In this document: positions 38,002-49,196 of the stretch, in pieces | Position numbering within the stretch: position 1 is the first letter of the stretch | Layout of the letters: every line of letters begins with the position of its first letter | NCBI GenBank assembly: GCA_016946835.1 | Contig: JACVTC010000134.1 | Span: 53,501-117,500, forward strand | Length of the DNA: 64,000 nucleotides | From: Neocallimastix lanati (nom. inval.) | Taxonomy: Eukaryota; Neocallimastigomycota; Neocallimastigomycetes; Neocallimastigales; Neocallimastigaceae | Reading direction: 5' to 3' | Notes under the pieces: generated by a model | The model's input: only the letters and a program-made list of their open reading frames with translations | What the model was told of the DNA's origin: nothing | Database searches by the model: none | Position numbers and translations under genes: made by a program

Positions 38002-38023
38002 ATTTTAATGAGTTGCATTAATA
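37975..38023. repeat. ~49-bp direct repeat, right copy
   Basis: Matches 33358-33406. Here it forms the last codons of the secreted frame and, on the minus strand, looks like the last codons and 3' flank of a second copy of the 33391 gene (TGCAACTCATTAA). Confidence 0.85.
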
Positions 38024-38149
38024 CTAATTTTGATATTGAAAGTGTTAATGTTAAAATAGTATTATCAATACTTAAATATAATAATATTATTATTTAAATA
38101 TAATTTTATTATTTGAAAAAAGTATGTATAATAACTAAATGATAAACTG

Positions 38150-38175
38150 TTTTAAATAAATAAATAAATAAATAT

Positions 38176-38230
<55 letters not shown>

Positions 38231-38232
38231 TA
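38150..38232. repeat. (AAAT/TTTA)n microsatellites
   Basis: TAAATAAATA is followed directly by about fifteen TTTA units, giving an inverted pair of tetranucleotide repeats. Confidence 0.85.
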
Positions 38233-39120
38233 TTTCTTTATCATATTTTACTTTATTTCATTTTCTTTTTTATTTTTCTTTTTTGTTTTTGCTATATTTT
38301 TAAATAAAACAAAATTATAAAATAAAAATATAATACATACTGTAATGTGAAATTAAATATATTAATATAATTATAAATAAGGGAAAATTATTTATTTATC
38401 CATTATTTATTTATATTTGATGGCATGTATTTTTTATTTATTAAATATTAATTTAAAAATTGAATATTTTAAAATACAAATAGTTAAATATATAAATTTT
38501 AAATAAAAAATAAGGAATAATGAATATGAAATTTCAATAATGAAAATAATAATAATTATTAAATATTTAAATAGTAAATTTTCAATAGTTTTATATGATA
38601 AAATAAATATCAATAAATAAAATGATAAAACTAGTACTATTTATATAGTAATTATTGAAAAACAGAGATACTTGAATTTTTTAAAATATGATTAATCCAT
38701 ATTATAAAAATAATAAATTACTATAATTTCAATATAAAATAATTGTTTTTTAAATTATTATGTTATTAATAACTTGTTTCTTTTACCAACTAATTTATTT
38801 TTTGAATATTAAAACTAAAATATTATTTACTAAATCTACTTTTGACTTTATCACCGATATAAAAATAAATATATCATTATATTGATATTTATTTTAAATA
38901 TATATATATATATGTTTACTTAATATAAAAATTTATAATTTTTTAATAAGTTTATAAAATTTCTATTTTATTTTTATATATATGTATATTTTTTTATTTA
39001 TTATTTTTTATTTTTTTTTTCATCAAAATTTCTTTATGTTTTTGTAATTGTATATTCATTTTTACTTATTCATTTATTCATTTCCTTTCCATTAATTTAC
39101 AAAATAAAAGAAAAAGACAA
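38233..39120. other. AT-rich intergenic DNA
   Basis: No gene, repeat unit or RNA signal seen. Confidence 0.55.
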
Positions 39121-39124
39121 GTAA

Positions 39125-39690
39125 GCTTAATAATTCTAGCAATAGCCTATAAGATATATAGATAAGTTATAAATATCCTTTAGTTGGCAGTTACTATTGG
39201 ATAAAAGAACTTGTTCATTAGCATCTATTCATTTTAAGCTTAAGTGTATGCTTTGGTTTTGTATATTAGTATTATCTTGTAATTCATCATCAAGTTTATA
39301 AATAAGAACTTCACGATATAATTTTCAGTAACAACCAATTATATTATGAAATTATATTTTAATTTGATTGAGATTGAGAACTAACATAATATAGGAATAC
39401 CATCCTTTTTCATTTCAACCAGGAAGTATTAAAGTGAATTCAGATTATTATTGACCTTCATCATTGTAATCATTATAGAAAAGTTTAGTGCTTAGAAAAA
39501 ACTTTACGAGCAGTTTGGAAAGCAAGAATAACAAAGTATGAAATCTTTTGAAGAAGGTTGAAGAGCTATTTCCAATGATCAATATCTTCATTGCGACATC
39601 TCATACTTAATTTTACTTTCATAATGCTGAAAATTTTTAATATTGTGATCAATACTAGCATTTTTTAAAAATTTTGACATCAACATTTGG
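39125..39690 (-). pseudogene. Decayed coding DNA, family not recognised
   Basis: Base composition is clearly less AT-rich than its surroundings, and minus-strand translation gives protein-like runs in several frames, for example LFNLLQKISYFVILAFQTAR, then IHLSLKWIDANEQVLLSN. No frame is open for long. It reads as an old, heavily broken gene or element part. I cannot name the family. Confidence 0.4.
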
Positions 39691-39999
39691 AACCAAAATA
39701 TATAAATTTTTATCTATAAAGATATATTTATTATATCATTAATTTTAATTTGTAAAACACTTGGAAAATAAAGGTAAAAGTTTACATTTACCGTTATACT
39801 ATTTTTTTTATTTTAAGAAAACCTAATTTTAATGACATTTATACATATAAAAATGCATTTGATGGATCATCCATACTTCAATTCATTTTATATATAAAAA
39901 TCATTTAATGTATAATAAAACTTTAATTTATAAAAAATAGCAATTGTTATTATTTAACAAAGTTTATATATATATATTAATATTATTTAATTTACTACG

Positions 40000-40110
40000 C
40001 TTTGAATAATATATACAGGTCACTGTAGAGGGCGGGGTTCGAATCCTCGGCATGGCACCAAATAATCGGATGAGGTTTCTATCCTGTGATCTAAAACAAA
40101 TATGTGTAGT
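40000..40110 (+). other. tRNA-like 3' half with encoded CCA
   Basis: GGCGGGGTTCGAATCCTCGG at 40031-40050 fits a T arm (CGGGG/CCTCG stem, TTCGAAT loop) and a perfect polymerase III B box. It is followed by GCATGGC-A-CCA ending at 40060, the layout of an acceptor 3' strand with discriminator and CCA. No matching 5' half (GCCATGC) is seen upstream, where the DNA is AT-rich. The upstream ACTACGCTTTGAAT also occurs in the island at 40630-41000. It is either a tRNA-derived retroposed relic or the tail of a SINE. Confidence 0.5.
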
Positions 40111-40625
40111 AACATATTTGTATATTTAATAATAATTATTAAATATTAAATTTATATCTTTTGATAATAATTTATATAATATATTATTAATTATTCATTA
40201 TTATATTATAATTACTATTATAATATATATTAAATTACATATTATTTTATAATATATTATATTATATTATTTATTTTATAATTATATATTATTATATTAA
40301 AATATAATAATATTTTTATATTTAACTTTAATAGGATTTTTATTATATTATACAATATATTATTATGTATTATTTTATATTTATTTTTTATTTTACATAT
40401 AATATACATTTATTATTTAAATATAGATATTGTATTCTTATATATATATAATTTATATTATATGTTTAAAATATATTTCATACTATTAAATTTTATAATT
40501 TTAAAATGTAATTTCTTAATAATAACCAATTTCTAATAAATTAATTTATAAAAGGGGTTTTTTAGTTTTTAGGAAAAGGAATAATAAATTAAATAAAGAT
40601 ATAACTATATTATTATAATTAAAAT
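40111..40625. other. Extremely AT-rich spacer
   Basis: Almost pure TATT/ATAT sequence. No feature seen. Confidence 0.6.
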
Positions 40626-40629
40626 ATAG

Positions 40630-41000
40630 CACATAAAAGTCCCGTATATCACCTGGGATATCATGAGACCACACGTGATGTCCATAAGGCTTTCCCTCAA
40701 ATGATTATTTCACCCATCCCTGATACTACGCTTTGAATTGAAGCATAGACCTTGATGATTGTAAAATTTCCAATCGCCAATGATTACACCCACTAGGGAG
40801 GAGTTAATGGTTCCGTTCTGATGCTCGTGGTCATTAGAGATATATGTAGGAACGGAATGCATCTCCGGGCAGTGTGTAACGACAATTGAGAGCGGCGAAG
40901 CTGATACAGTATGCCAATAACTCATCACCTTACAGTTAATTAATAACTGTATGGCCATATGGGAGATGGGTACCCATATGTGCAAGTCTATGTTTGAATA
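40630..41000 (-). mobile_element. SINE-like GC-richer island, family B
   Basis: About 360 bp with near-balanced composition in AT-rich flanks (CCCGTATATCACCTGGGATA ... GGGTACCCATATGTGCAAGT). Its 40770-40960 part, reversed, matches 43994-44160 on the other strand (GGCATAC, GTCGTTAC, CCGGAG.TG.ATTCC, AATGACCAC.AG.ATC.GAAC). The repeat therefore exists in at least two copies in opposite orientation. The 91-aa open frame inside it is not a gene. Confidence 0.6.
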
Positions 41001-41753
41001 ATATATATTTGTAAATAGTGTAGAATAAAAATGTAATTATTAAACAATAATTATAAAAATTATTATTTATTATTATCTATTAAAACTAATTCATCTTTCC
41101 TAAGATAAAACTTTGATATAAAATTTATTTTATTATAAACAATTGATCAATAAATATAACACTTTTAGTATCTTTTATGCAAGTTGTGTAACATATTTTT
41201 TTTTTTTTTTTTTTTTTTTTTGTATAATTTTCAACAAATTAAATATGAAAATATACATGTTTATTAGTTTTTTTTTTATAATTTTCAACAAATTAAATAT
41301 GAAAATACACATGTTTATTAGTTTAATACATTCTTATTCTAATTTTAATATTAAATATCATAATTTGATTTTTAAAAATACAAAAAATGGCTTTTTCAAA
41401 AATATACCATATTAACAATACATGGATGCATAAACATATAATATTAACTAATGTATATATCAACTTTAATAATACAATTATAAAATAAAATGTTTTTTTT
41501 AATAAAAAATATTATAAGAATATCAGTTTTATATATATATATAATTTTTGTATAGAAATAGAAATAATTTAATAAATTCAGTCTGTATTAAATAGGATAT
41601 TAAAATAATTTTCCTGAGTTACATCTAATCTAAAATTTATTCATCATATATACTAATATTGAAAAGTATTATATTAATATTAAAAATAACTAAATAATAA
41701 TTTTTATAAATAATAAAATTTAATTTGTAACTCTGTAAATAATTGTAAAAAAA

Positions 41754-41787
<34 letters not shown>

Positions 41788-43249
41788 TATCTTAACTATA
41801 TTTATATAATTTTTATAATTATTATACTATTATTTAATATTATTTTTATTATAAAAAATAATTATTTTATTCAATAATTCATTGAAAATGTTTTATAAAT
41901 TTATAATTATAATTATATTAAAATAAGCGATTATATAAAGAAAAAGTAAATATCAAAGTGATTTAAAAACTATATATTATTATTATAGTTAATATTAAAT
42001 AAAATAATATATAAATTTAGTTTATTTTTTTTTTTTTCATTAATTGAAAAAAATAAAATAATAATCATTTTTAGAATTTAATTTTATTCTAATTCATAAT
42101 TCATTAAAAATTTATAAATTTAAAAGGTTGTGCATTAATTTTTTTATTACTTAATAAAATATAAATTGTGTAAATTATCATAAAAAACAAATTTTATGAT
42201 AAAATGTAAATTGTGTAAATTAATATATAAAAAGAATTTTATGATAAAAATAAAGACTTCTAATAAAATATTATCAATGTAAATTGTGTAAATTAACATA
42301 TAAAAATAAATTTTATTATTAAAATAAAGACTTCTAGTAAAAATAGTATCAGTGTAAACTAATATATAAAAATAAATTTTATCATAAAAATAAAAACTTT
42401 TAATAAAAAGACTTTCAATTTATATTTATTTTTTATTAATAAATAAATAAAATATTTATTATTAGTTTATTATATAATTAATAAAATATATATATTTTTT
42501 TTTTTTTATTAATTATATATAAAAATATATATATATATATTTTTTTATTAATTATATATAAAAATATATATAATTTATTTATTTAGTTCTACTTTTTTTT
42601 TATAAAAAAAAGAAAAAAAAGATTAGAATAGAAAAACGATTATACTTTTAATAAATGACAAAAAAAAAAAAAGTAGACTTTATTTTTTCATTATTATTTT
42701 ATCATAATTTTTATTTTTAATTATATTAACATTTAATATACAATTAGATTAAAAGTTTTCAACACTAAATTATTATAAGAATTTTGGTATTTAGATTTTA
42801 TATATATATTAATTTCATACATCAGCTTTCCAAATTAATAGTATTCATATTTAGTAATACTAAATTTAATCATTTTATTATATAAATAATATATGAAGTT
42901 TTATATATCTTTAAAATAAATATATTAATTAAATATTATTTAAAAATAAAATATTTAAAAGATTTTTGGCCTTCATATCTATTTATTTTATAGTATTCAA
43001 TTAATAATATAGATATATAAATTTTTAATGATAAATATTATAGCAAAATGTATAAAAAAAATTTTTTTAATGTTAAATTTAAAAATTTTTAAATGGATTA
43101 ATTTATATAATATTAAATATTATATAAGTTTTTTTACAACCATTTTTTAATATATAAAAAAAAATATGCCAGTATTTATATTTTAACTAAAAATCAGAAA
43201 TGGTTTATATTTAAATTTATTTTAAATTTGAATTTGATTTGAATGAATT
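41001..43249. other. AT-rich intergenic region with small duplications
   Basis: No gene is seen. A tandem pair near 41221-41330 repeats ATAATTTTCAACAAATTAAAT / GAAAATA(C/T)ACATGTTTATTAG with about 56-base spacing. Short MITE-like or dispersed repeats similar to those at 9.5 and 13.3 kb may be present near 42.9-43.2 kb. Confidence 0.5.
42161..42415. repeat. Imperfect tandem array
   Basis: Three to four units of about 60-80 bp, recognisable by GTAAATTGTGTAAATTA, then ATATATAAAAATAAATTTTAT and AATAAAGACTTCTAATAAAA. Confidence 0.7.
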
Positions 43250-43261
43250 GTACTTCGGAAA

Positions 43262-44451
43262 AGTTATATTTCAGAAAATGTGGCGTTTCAAATTTTAGTA
43301 TATCATTTAATAAATAAATAATATATTTTTAAAAAAAAAAAAAAAATTCTTTAAAAATAAAATATTCTATAAAAAAGAAAATTTTTTATTTTAATAAAAA
43401 ATTAAGAAGTTTTATATATATTTAAAATAAATATATTAATAAAATATTATTTAAAAGTAAAATATATAAATAAAAAAAAAATTTTTATTAGCCTTCATAT
43501 TTATTAATTTTATTGTATTCATAAAATTAATGATATATATATATATTTTTAATAAAAATATTTAATATTATTTTTATTATACATTTAATAGAAAATCTTT
43601 GTTTTATATTATAAAAGTTATTAATAACAATATAAAAATAAAAATATTTAAAATAAAATTTATTTAAAAGTATTCATATTTCATTAAATATACATTTAGG
43701 TTTTATACTCAAAGGAATTGAATTTTTTCTAATTTCATCTTAATTTTATGTTTTACAATTGATATGCATGCATCATACTTTTTTTCAAGATGATTATATA
43801 ATCTTTCATATTTTAAAATTTCCTTCATATCGTTTAAAATAATGAAATATTTACACTTTATTTGAAGTTTTATATTCAATCCATCAATATACTAATTACC
43901 TTTTTTTTTTTTTTGATGAAAAATTTATATTTTATAATAGTAATTATTTAAATATTCATATAAAATATATATAATGAGTATTCATCTTTCATTAGTGTCC
44001 CCAACAGTTATTACTGTAGGTTTGATGATATATGGCATACCAGTACAATGTCTCCTCTCACATCACGTCGTTACTCGTTTTACCGGAGCTGAATTCCCAA
44101 TATACATTCCTATTTATATCCCCAATGACCACAAGTATCTGAACAAGAACCATTTTTTTTAGTTATAAAGTACTTTTAAGAAAATGTTTTATTTTTTGTA
44201 TACTAGATAATAAAATATTTATATAATTATTAATTATTTAAATTTAATTATTTATTTTAAATAATTTAATATTAATTATTTAGTCTTTTTTATTATAAAG
44301 TAATTGAGAAATTGTTTAAAATATACTATTTTTTAGCAACATATTTATATTTATTTCTAAATCTGATTATAATTTATTTAAAATTGTATTAAAAAATATT
44401 AGTTAAATTTAACTATATATACGCCACATTTTTCAAAATGCAACATCTCCA
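43262..44451 (-). mobile_element. Deleted FLYWCH-MULE derivative, copy M4
   Basis: The plus-strand sequence at 43675-43900 matches the 5' part of the transposase genes of copies M2 and M3 read from the minus strand (TTTAGGTTTTATACTCAAAGG, TTTCATATTTTAAAATTTCC, then TTTACACTTTATTTGAAGTT). It is degenerate. The left flank (TTATATTTCAGAAAATGTGGCG at about 43265) and the reverse complement of the right flank (TGTTGCATTTTGAAAAATGTGGCG, ending at 44451 with GGAG) look like its inverted termini. A family B SINE-like copy lies inside it. No target duplication was identified. Confidence 0.55.
43974..44165 (+). mobile_element. SINE-like family B, second copy
   Basis: Opposite orientation to the copy at 40630-41000, with recognisable blocks CATACCAGTACAATGTC, CGTCGTTACTCG, CCGGAGCTGAATTCC and CCCCAATGACCAC.AG. 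Inserted in or beside the M4 relic. The 62-aa frame here is not a gene. Confidence 0.6.
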
Positions 44452-44573
44452 ATAAAAATAAATAAATAAATATAAAACTATATATATATAACTCATATAT
44501 TTAAAAATAAAAAATAAAATTAACCATTATATTAATAATTCTACTTATTGGATAATCAAATTCATTAGATATG

Positions 44574-44609
<36 letters not shown>

Positions 44610-44849
44610 AATATTAGATTAATAAATTTAATAAATTATAACACATCACGTGATTAATTATAATTTTAATTGTATTTTTTATAGTTTTAATATTTGAGTC
44701 TTATTGATTGTAATATATATATATTTTATTTTTTATTTTTAATTTTTTATTTTTTTATTTTTTATTTTTTTTTTTTTTTTTTTTATTTTTATTTATTATT
44801 ATTTATTAAATAATAATTATAAAATAAATTATATTTATTCAATTCAAAA
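44166..44849. other. AT-rich spacer upstream of the 153-aa gene
   Basis: Contains the M4 right end (to 44451), an A-run near 44580-44605 and T-rich blocks at 44730-44785 just before the next gene. Confidence 0.5.
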
Positions 44850-45722
44850 ATGTCATCATTATATAATTCTTTAAATGAAATTAATAGTATAAAATCAAAA
44901 AGAGTTTTTTTAGAAGAAGATCAAAATGAAGTAAATAATTATGTACATCGAAAAAAGGTAAATATTGATATTATTATCAATTAATTATTTTATTTGTTAT
45001 AATTAAATATTTTGTAAAGTTTATATTTATAAATTTATTCATAATAATAAAAATTAAAAAATATTGGATATATTTTCTTTTTTTTTTTATATTTATAAAT
45101 TTATTCATAATAATAAAAATTAAAAAATATTGGATATATTTTCTTTTTCTTTTTTTTTTTTTTTTTTTTTCAAAAATTGAAAATTTTAGATAAAGAAAGC
45201 AGAAGATGAAAATAAAAATGAATGTAATTCCTTAAATTTTAAACAGGTTTATAAGAAAATTCTTTTTTATTAAATATAGAATTCTTTATTATTAATTATA
45301 AAATTATTTATATACTTTTAAATTTATGTATTAATATATAAGTTAAATATATTATATATATATTTTTATTTTACTCCTAATAAATAATTAAATATAATTA
45401 TATAAAAATATATATTTATATATAGAATTTATTACCACCCTCACCACCATTAGATTACATGCATTGTCAATGTCAAACTTACTATGAGGATGAGGAATTT
45501 ATCAAATTCTCATTAGATCAATATCAAACAGAATCCACTTGGAATATTCAAAAAGAATATAATAATAAAGATTGCAATATTAAAGAAAATAATAAAATAT
45601 CTATATATAATACAAATATTCAACGTAGAAAAAAATATACCCCAAAATTTACTATAGGCTATCGAAGTGATTGTAAGAAGTGCAGAGATGGTGTACCTAA
45701 TCATTATGGTCATATTAATTAA
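44850..45722 (+). CDS. Small conserved-looking protein with C-terminal Cys/His motif (3 exons)
   Basis: Exons 44850-44957, 45190-45246 and 45426-45722 give 153 aa; donors are GTAAAT and GTTTAT, acceptors TTTTAG and TATAG, and all joins are phase 0. The N-terminal half is charged (SKRVFLEEDQ, HRKKIKKAEDE). The second half has PPSPPLDYMHCQCQTYYEDE and ends KFTIGYRSDCKKCRDGVPNHYGHIN. The ending GYR-DC-KC-R-VP-HY-HI has the look of a conserved fungal C-terminal motif, with CxxC and two His that could bind a metal. The role is unknown. The 3' region (45730-45870) is less AT-biased and likely the UTR. Confidence 0.75.
45021..45152. repeat. Tandem duplication in intron 1
   Basis: A ~66-bp unit (TATATTTATAAATTTATTCA ... 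TATTGGATATATTTTC plus T-run) occurs twice head to tail inside intron 1 of the 153-aa gene. Confidence 0.85.
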
Positions 45723-46175
45723 TAATAAGAATAATATGTTAAATCACAATAGCGATATTAATTAGTAAAAAAAACCTTTTTTACTGTTGTATATTAATGT
45801 AAAACTTTGTTATATGAAGGTTTTATAAATATCAAAGGAGAGAAAAAAAAAACTTATTGGGTTGTTGTAATGTTGTAATATATCAGTAAATCTTTAATGC
45901 TCTAAATTAAATTTATAACAAAGAAATATATATATATTGTTAAAATTTAATTCAATGAATTTTATAAATAAGAACAAGATTTTTATAATGAAATTTGAAT
46001 TTTTTAAATTTATTAATAAATTTAAAAATTTAATGTAATAATAATAATAGCAATTAATAAATATATAATATTCTTCAAAAGATATATTTATATTTAATAA
46101 CATTACATACAAAATTTAATAATATGTATTTAATATATTTAGCAATTTGGTTGATATTTGAATTTTTTTCATTAA
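45723..46175. other. 3' flank and AT-rich spacer
   Basis: No further gene seen. The minus-strand open frame at 45894-46112 is low complexity and is rejected. Confidence 0.5.
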
Positions 46176-46282
46176 ATATATTCAATATTGATATATTGAA
46201 TAATAATTTATTTAAAATATATTGAATATTGACATATTGAATAAAAAGTTAAAAAATAAATTCAATATTTGATATATTGAAT
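46176..46282. repeat. Tandem palindromic repeat ATTCAATATTGATATATTGAAT
   Basis: Three imperfect copies of a ~30-40-bp unit containing TTCAATATT and ATATTGAATAATAATTTA; each unit is itself close to palindromic. Confidence 0.65.
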
Positions 46283-46413
46283 AATAATTTAGCTTTATAA
46301 ATCAGAAAATAATTCATTTTTTATGAAACAGTATATTATAACATATTATTTTATTATTATTAATTTATAATTGAATGTATAAGCCAAGAATCACATGATA
46401 AATATTGAAAATC

Positions 46414-46555
46414 AAGATACTTTTAAAATGGGAATGAATTTAAAAAAAAAAAAAAACTAGGACTGTTTTAATGATTATCAATCTTTGTAAAATCCTGTTC
46501 GTACGGAGATTATTAACAATTGATTTTAATATATATTCCATTTTGAAAGTATCTT
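46414..46555. mobile_element. Short MITE-like element with ~21-bp inverted ends
   Basis: AAGATACTTTTAAAATGGGAAT at 46414-46435 pairs with ATTCCATTTTGAAAGTATCTT at 46535-46555 with two mismatches or bulges. The ~100-bp interior is GC-richer (CTAGGACTG, CCTGTTCGTACGGAG). No coding capacity and no clear target duplication. Confidence 0.5.
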
Positions 46556-46594
46556 TCTTTAAAAATATTAATAACTTCAACTATAGATGTTTTT

Positions 46595-47016
46595 AAAAAC
46601 TTTAACTACAATAAATAATTTTAATTTATAAATAAAAAATTCATAAAAAGGCAACAATAAATAATTTTAATTTAAAAATAAAAAATTCATAAAAAGGAAG
46701 ATTGCAATAAATAATTTTATTATATAAGTAAATATACATAAATAAGATATTAAAAAATTTTTCATAAAATTTTTCAAAATATAAAAAAGATGCAATAAAT
46801 AATTTCTATTTATACATAAAAAATTCATAAATGAAATTCACAAATATAAAAAAAAATCCATAAATTAAATATAAATTTTTCAAAATATAAAAAAGATGCA
46901 ATAAATAATTTCTGTTTATAAATAAAAAATTCACAAATATAAATAAAATTTACAAATATAAGAAAATCCATAAATATAAAAAAATTTTACAATTTACTTT
47001 TTTTTTTTTTTTTTTT

Positions 47017-47049
<33 letters not shown>

Positions 47050-47250
47050 CATTCTTATTTTTTCTTTAAATATGTTCATATAAATATTTTTCCATAATTC
47101 ACAAATTAAGAAAAAATACAAATTAAGAAAAAATACAAAATAGATACAATAATTAATTTTTATTTATACATAAAAAAGTCCTTCATAAATAATTTATAAA
47201 TAAAATATCCTTAAAAATACAATAAATAGCTTTATTTATAAATAAAAAAT
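46595..47250. repeat. Degenerate tandem array, GCAATAAATAATTT units
   Basis: About eight partial units start with (G)CAATAAATAATTTTAATTTA and contain AAAAAATTCATAAAAAGG or CACAAATATAAAAAA. Spacing is irregular (about 46-110 bp). Two T-runs interrupt it near 46995-47050. Confidence 0.6.
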
Positions 47251-47579
47251 ATTAATAAAAAACATTCTTTCAAAAAAAATTTTTTTATATATTCATTTTT
47301 TTTAATTATTTATTATTTAAAAAAAAATATATTTATTAATTATTTCAATCTGAATATTAAATTTATACAATAATAATTTTATAAATTTTTATAAATTTTT
47401 ATAAATATTTGAATGGTTTAATAATTTAAGACTTTTTTTTTTTTTAAAAAAAAACAATTTAAAAAAAAAAAATAATAATATATACGATTAAAAACATTTT
47501 CTAATTTATAATATATGTGAATATAATTTTAATATTTTTATACAAATTCAATCTAATTTGGTTTTACATAGCTTTCAAC
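47251..47579. other. 3' flank of the CBM1 gene
   Basis: AT-rich with short A- and T-runs. Nothing else seen. Confidence 0.55.
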
Positions 47580-49196
47580 TTAAATACATTGTGAGTACCA
47601 TTCATTGAATTCATGACATGTTGATCCAGATTGACAACATTTTGGACCGCTGTAGTTGTTACCTCCACATTGTCCCCATTTTGCAACACAGTTACTATCA
47701 TTAGCGTTGGTTTCACTACCATTGACAGTAACAGTAACAGTAACAGTGACTGGTGTACAGTTTCCATTATTGTTATTATTATTTGGAAGAGTCTTTGTAG
47801 CTGGAAGAGTTTTACTACCGGTTTTTGGAAGAGTCTTACTAGTACCAGCATTTGGAAGAGTTTTAGTACCGGTTTTTGGAATTGTTTTAGTAGAAACATT
47901 TGGAAGAGTCTTACCTGGAAGAGTCTTACTAGTACCAGCATTTGGAAGAGTTTTAGTACCGGTTTTTGGAATTGTTTTAGTAGAAACATTTGGTAGAGTC
48001 TTACCTGGAAGAGTCTTACTAGTACCAGCATTTGGAAGAGTCTTTGTACCGGTTTTTGGAATTGTTTTAGTAGAAACATTTGGAAGAGTCTTACCTGGAA
48101 GAGTTTTACTTGTAATATTTGGAAGAGTTTTACTAGCTGGAAGAGTCTTACTACTAACGTTTGGAAGAGTCTTACCTGGAAGAGTCTTACTTGTAACATT
48201 TGGAAGAGTTTTACTAGCTGGAAGAGTCTTACTACTAACGTTTGGAAGAGTCTTACCTGGAAGAGTCTTACTAGTACCAGCATTTGGAAGAGTCTTTGTA
48301 CCGGTTTTTGGAATTGTTTTAGTAGAAACATTTGGAAGAGTCTTACCTGGAAGAGTTTTACTTGTAATATTTGGAAGAGTTTTACTAGCTGGAAGAGTCT
48401 TACTACTAACGTTTGGAAGAGTCTTACCTGGAAGAGTCTTACTTGTAACATTTGGAAGAGTTTTACTAGCTGGAAGAGTCTTACTACTAACGTTTGGAAG
48501 AGTCTTACCTGGAAGAGTCTTACTACTAACGTTTGGAAGAGTCTTACCTGGAAGAGTCTTACTACTAACGTTTGGAAGAGTCTTACTAGCTGGAAGAGTT
48601 TTACTTGCTACATTTGGAAGAGTCTTACTAGCTGGAAGAGTTTTACTTGCTACATTTGGAAGAGTCTTACTAGCTGGAAGAGTTTTACTTGCTACATTTG
48701 GAAGAGTCTTACTAGCTGGAAGAGTTTTACTAGCTACATTTGGAAGAGTCTTACTAGCTGGAAGAGTTTTACTAGCTACATTTGGAAGAGTCTTACTAGC
48801 TGGAAGAGTTTTACTAGCTACATTTGGAAGAGTCTTACTAGCTGGAAGAGTTTTACTTGCTACATTTGGAAGTGTTTTTGTTAAAAGATTAGGTGGAATT
48901 GTTTTTGAAGTGGCACTATTCTTTGGAAGCGTCTTTGTTAAAAGATTAGCTGGAATTGTCTTAGAAGCTGAACCATTATTTGGTATAGTTTTTGTAACTG
49001 TTTTTGTAAGAAGAGAAACTGGAATTGTTTTACTTCCTTTCACAGATTTCGAAGATAAAAGATTAGCTGGAATAGTCTTAACTGCGCCTCCAGTCTTAGC
49101 AGTAAGGGATGCTGGTATTGTTTTAGTTGCAGCATCACTACCGTTGACAAGTATAGCTGTAAGAACAACTGATAATAAGAACTTATATAATTTCAT
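47580..49196 (-). CDS. Secreted KTLP-repeat protein with C-terminal CBM1
   Basis: A single-exon frame of 538 aa. Residues 1-22 are a signal peptide ([20 protein letters not shown]). Residues about 24-120 hold looser [15 protein letters not shown] repeats. From about 100 to 470 run dozens of KTLP-containing repeats, [14 protein letters not shown] then [13 protein letters not shown] and [13 protein letters not shown] short [10 protein letters not shown] linker leads to a fungal cellulose-binding module, family 1 (about 503-538): [18 protein letters not shown] and WYSQC with six Cys and the aromatic binding face. There is no catalytic domain. The repeats are Lys/Thr/Pro-rich, with many possible O-glycosylation sites. 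It probably anchors to or coats cellulose, as an adhesin or wall-surface protein. The GC content of the repeat DNA is well above the background. Confidence 0.9.
   Translation of the reverse strand: MKLYKFLLSVVLTAILVNGSDAATKTIPASLTAKTGGAVKTIPANLLSSKSVKGSKTIPVSLLTKTVTKTIPNNGSASKTIPANLLTKTLPKNSATSKTIPPNLLTKTLPNVASKTLPASKTLPNVASKTLPASKTLPNVASKTLPASKTLPNVASKTLPASKTLPNVASKTLPASKTLPNVASKTLPASKTLPNVASKTLPASKTLPNVSSKTLPGKTLPNVSSKTLPGKTLPNVSSKTLPASKTLPNVTSKTLPGKTLPNVSSKTLPASKTLPNITSKTLPGKTLPNVSTKTIPKTGTKTLPNAGTSKTLPGKTLPNVSSKTLPASKTLPNVTSKTLPGKTLPNVSSKTLPASKTLPNITSKTLPGKTLPNVSTKTIPKTGTKTLPNAGTSKTLPGKTLPNVSTKTIPKTGTKTLPNAGTSKTLPGKTLPNVSTKTIPKTGTKTLPNAGTSKTLPKTGSKTLPATKTLPNNNNNNGNCTPVTVTVTVTVNGSETNANDSNCVAKWGQCGGNNYSGPKCCQSGSTCHEFNEWYSQCI
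47765..48905 (-). repeat. Coding minisatellite of the KTLP gene
   Basis: Units of about 39-45 bp (plus-strand core TTTGGAAGAGTCTTACTAGC) are nearly identical for many copies at 48570-48870. The 47860-48570 part is made of larger blocks repeated three to four times, a sign of recent duplication and gene conversion. Confidence 0.9.

Noticed and set aside
40710-40985. 91-aa minus-strand frame
   Set aside because: Lies in the SINE-like island; the homologous island at 43974 does not keep the frame.
43974-44162. 62-aa plus-strand frame
   Set aside because: Falls wholly within the second SINE-like family B copy and has no independent coding evidence.
47564-48451. 295-aa second minus-strand frame in the KTLP gene
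   Set aside because: Same repeat artefact in another frame; no start, domain or stop context of its own.
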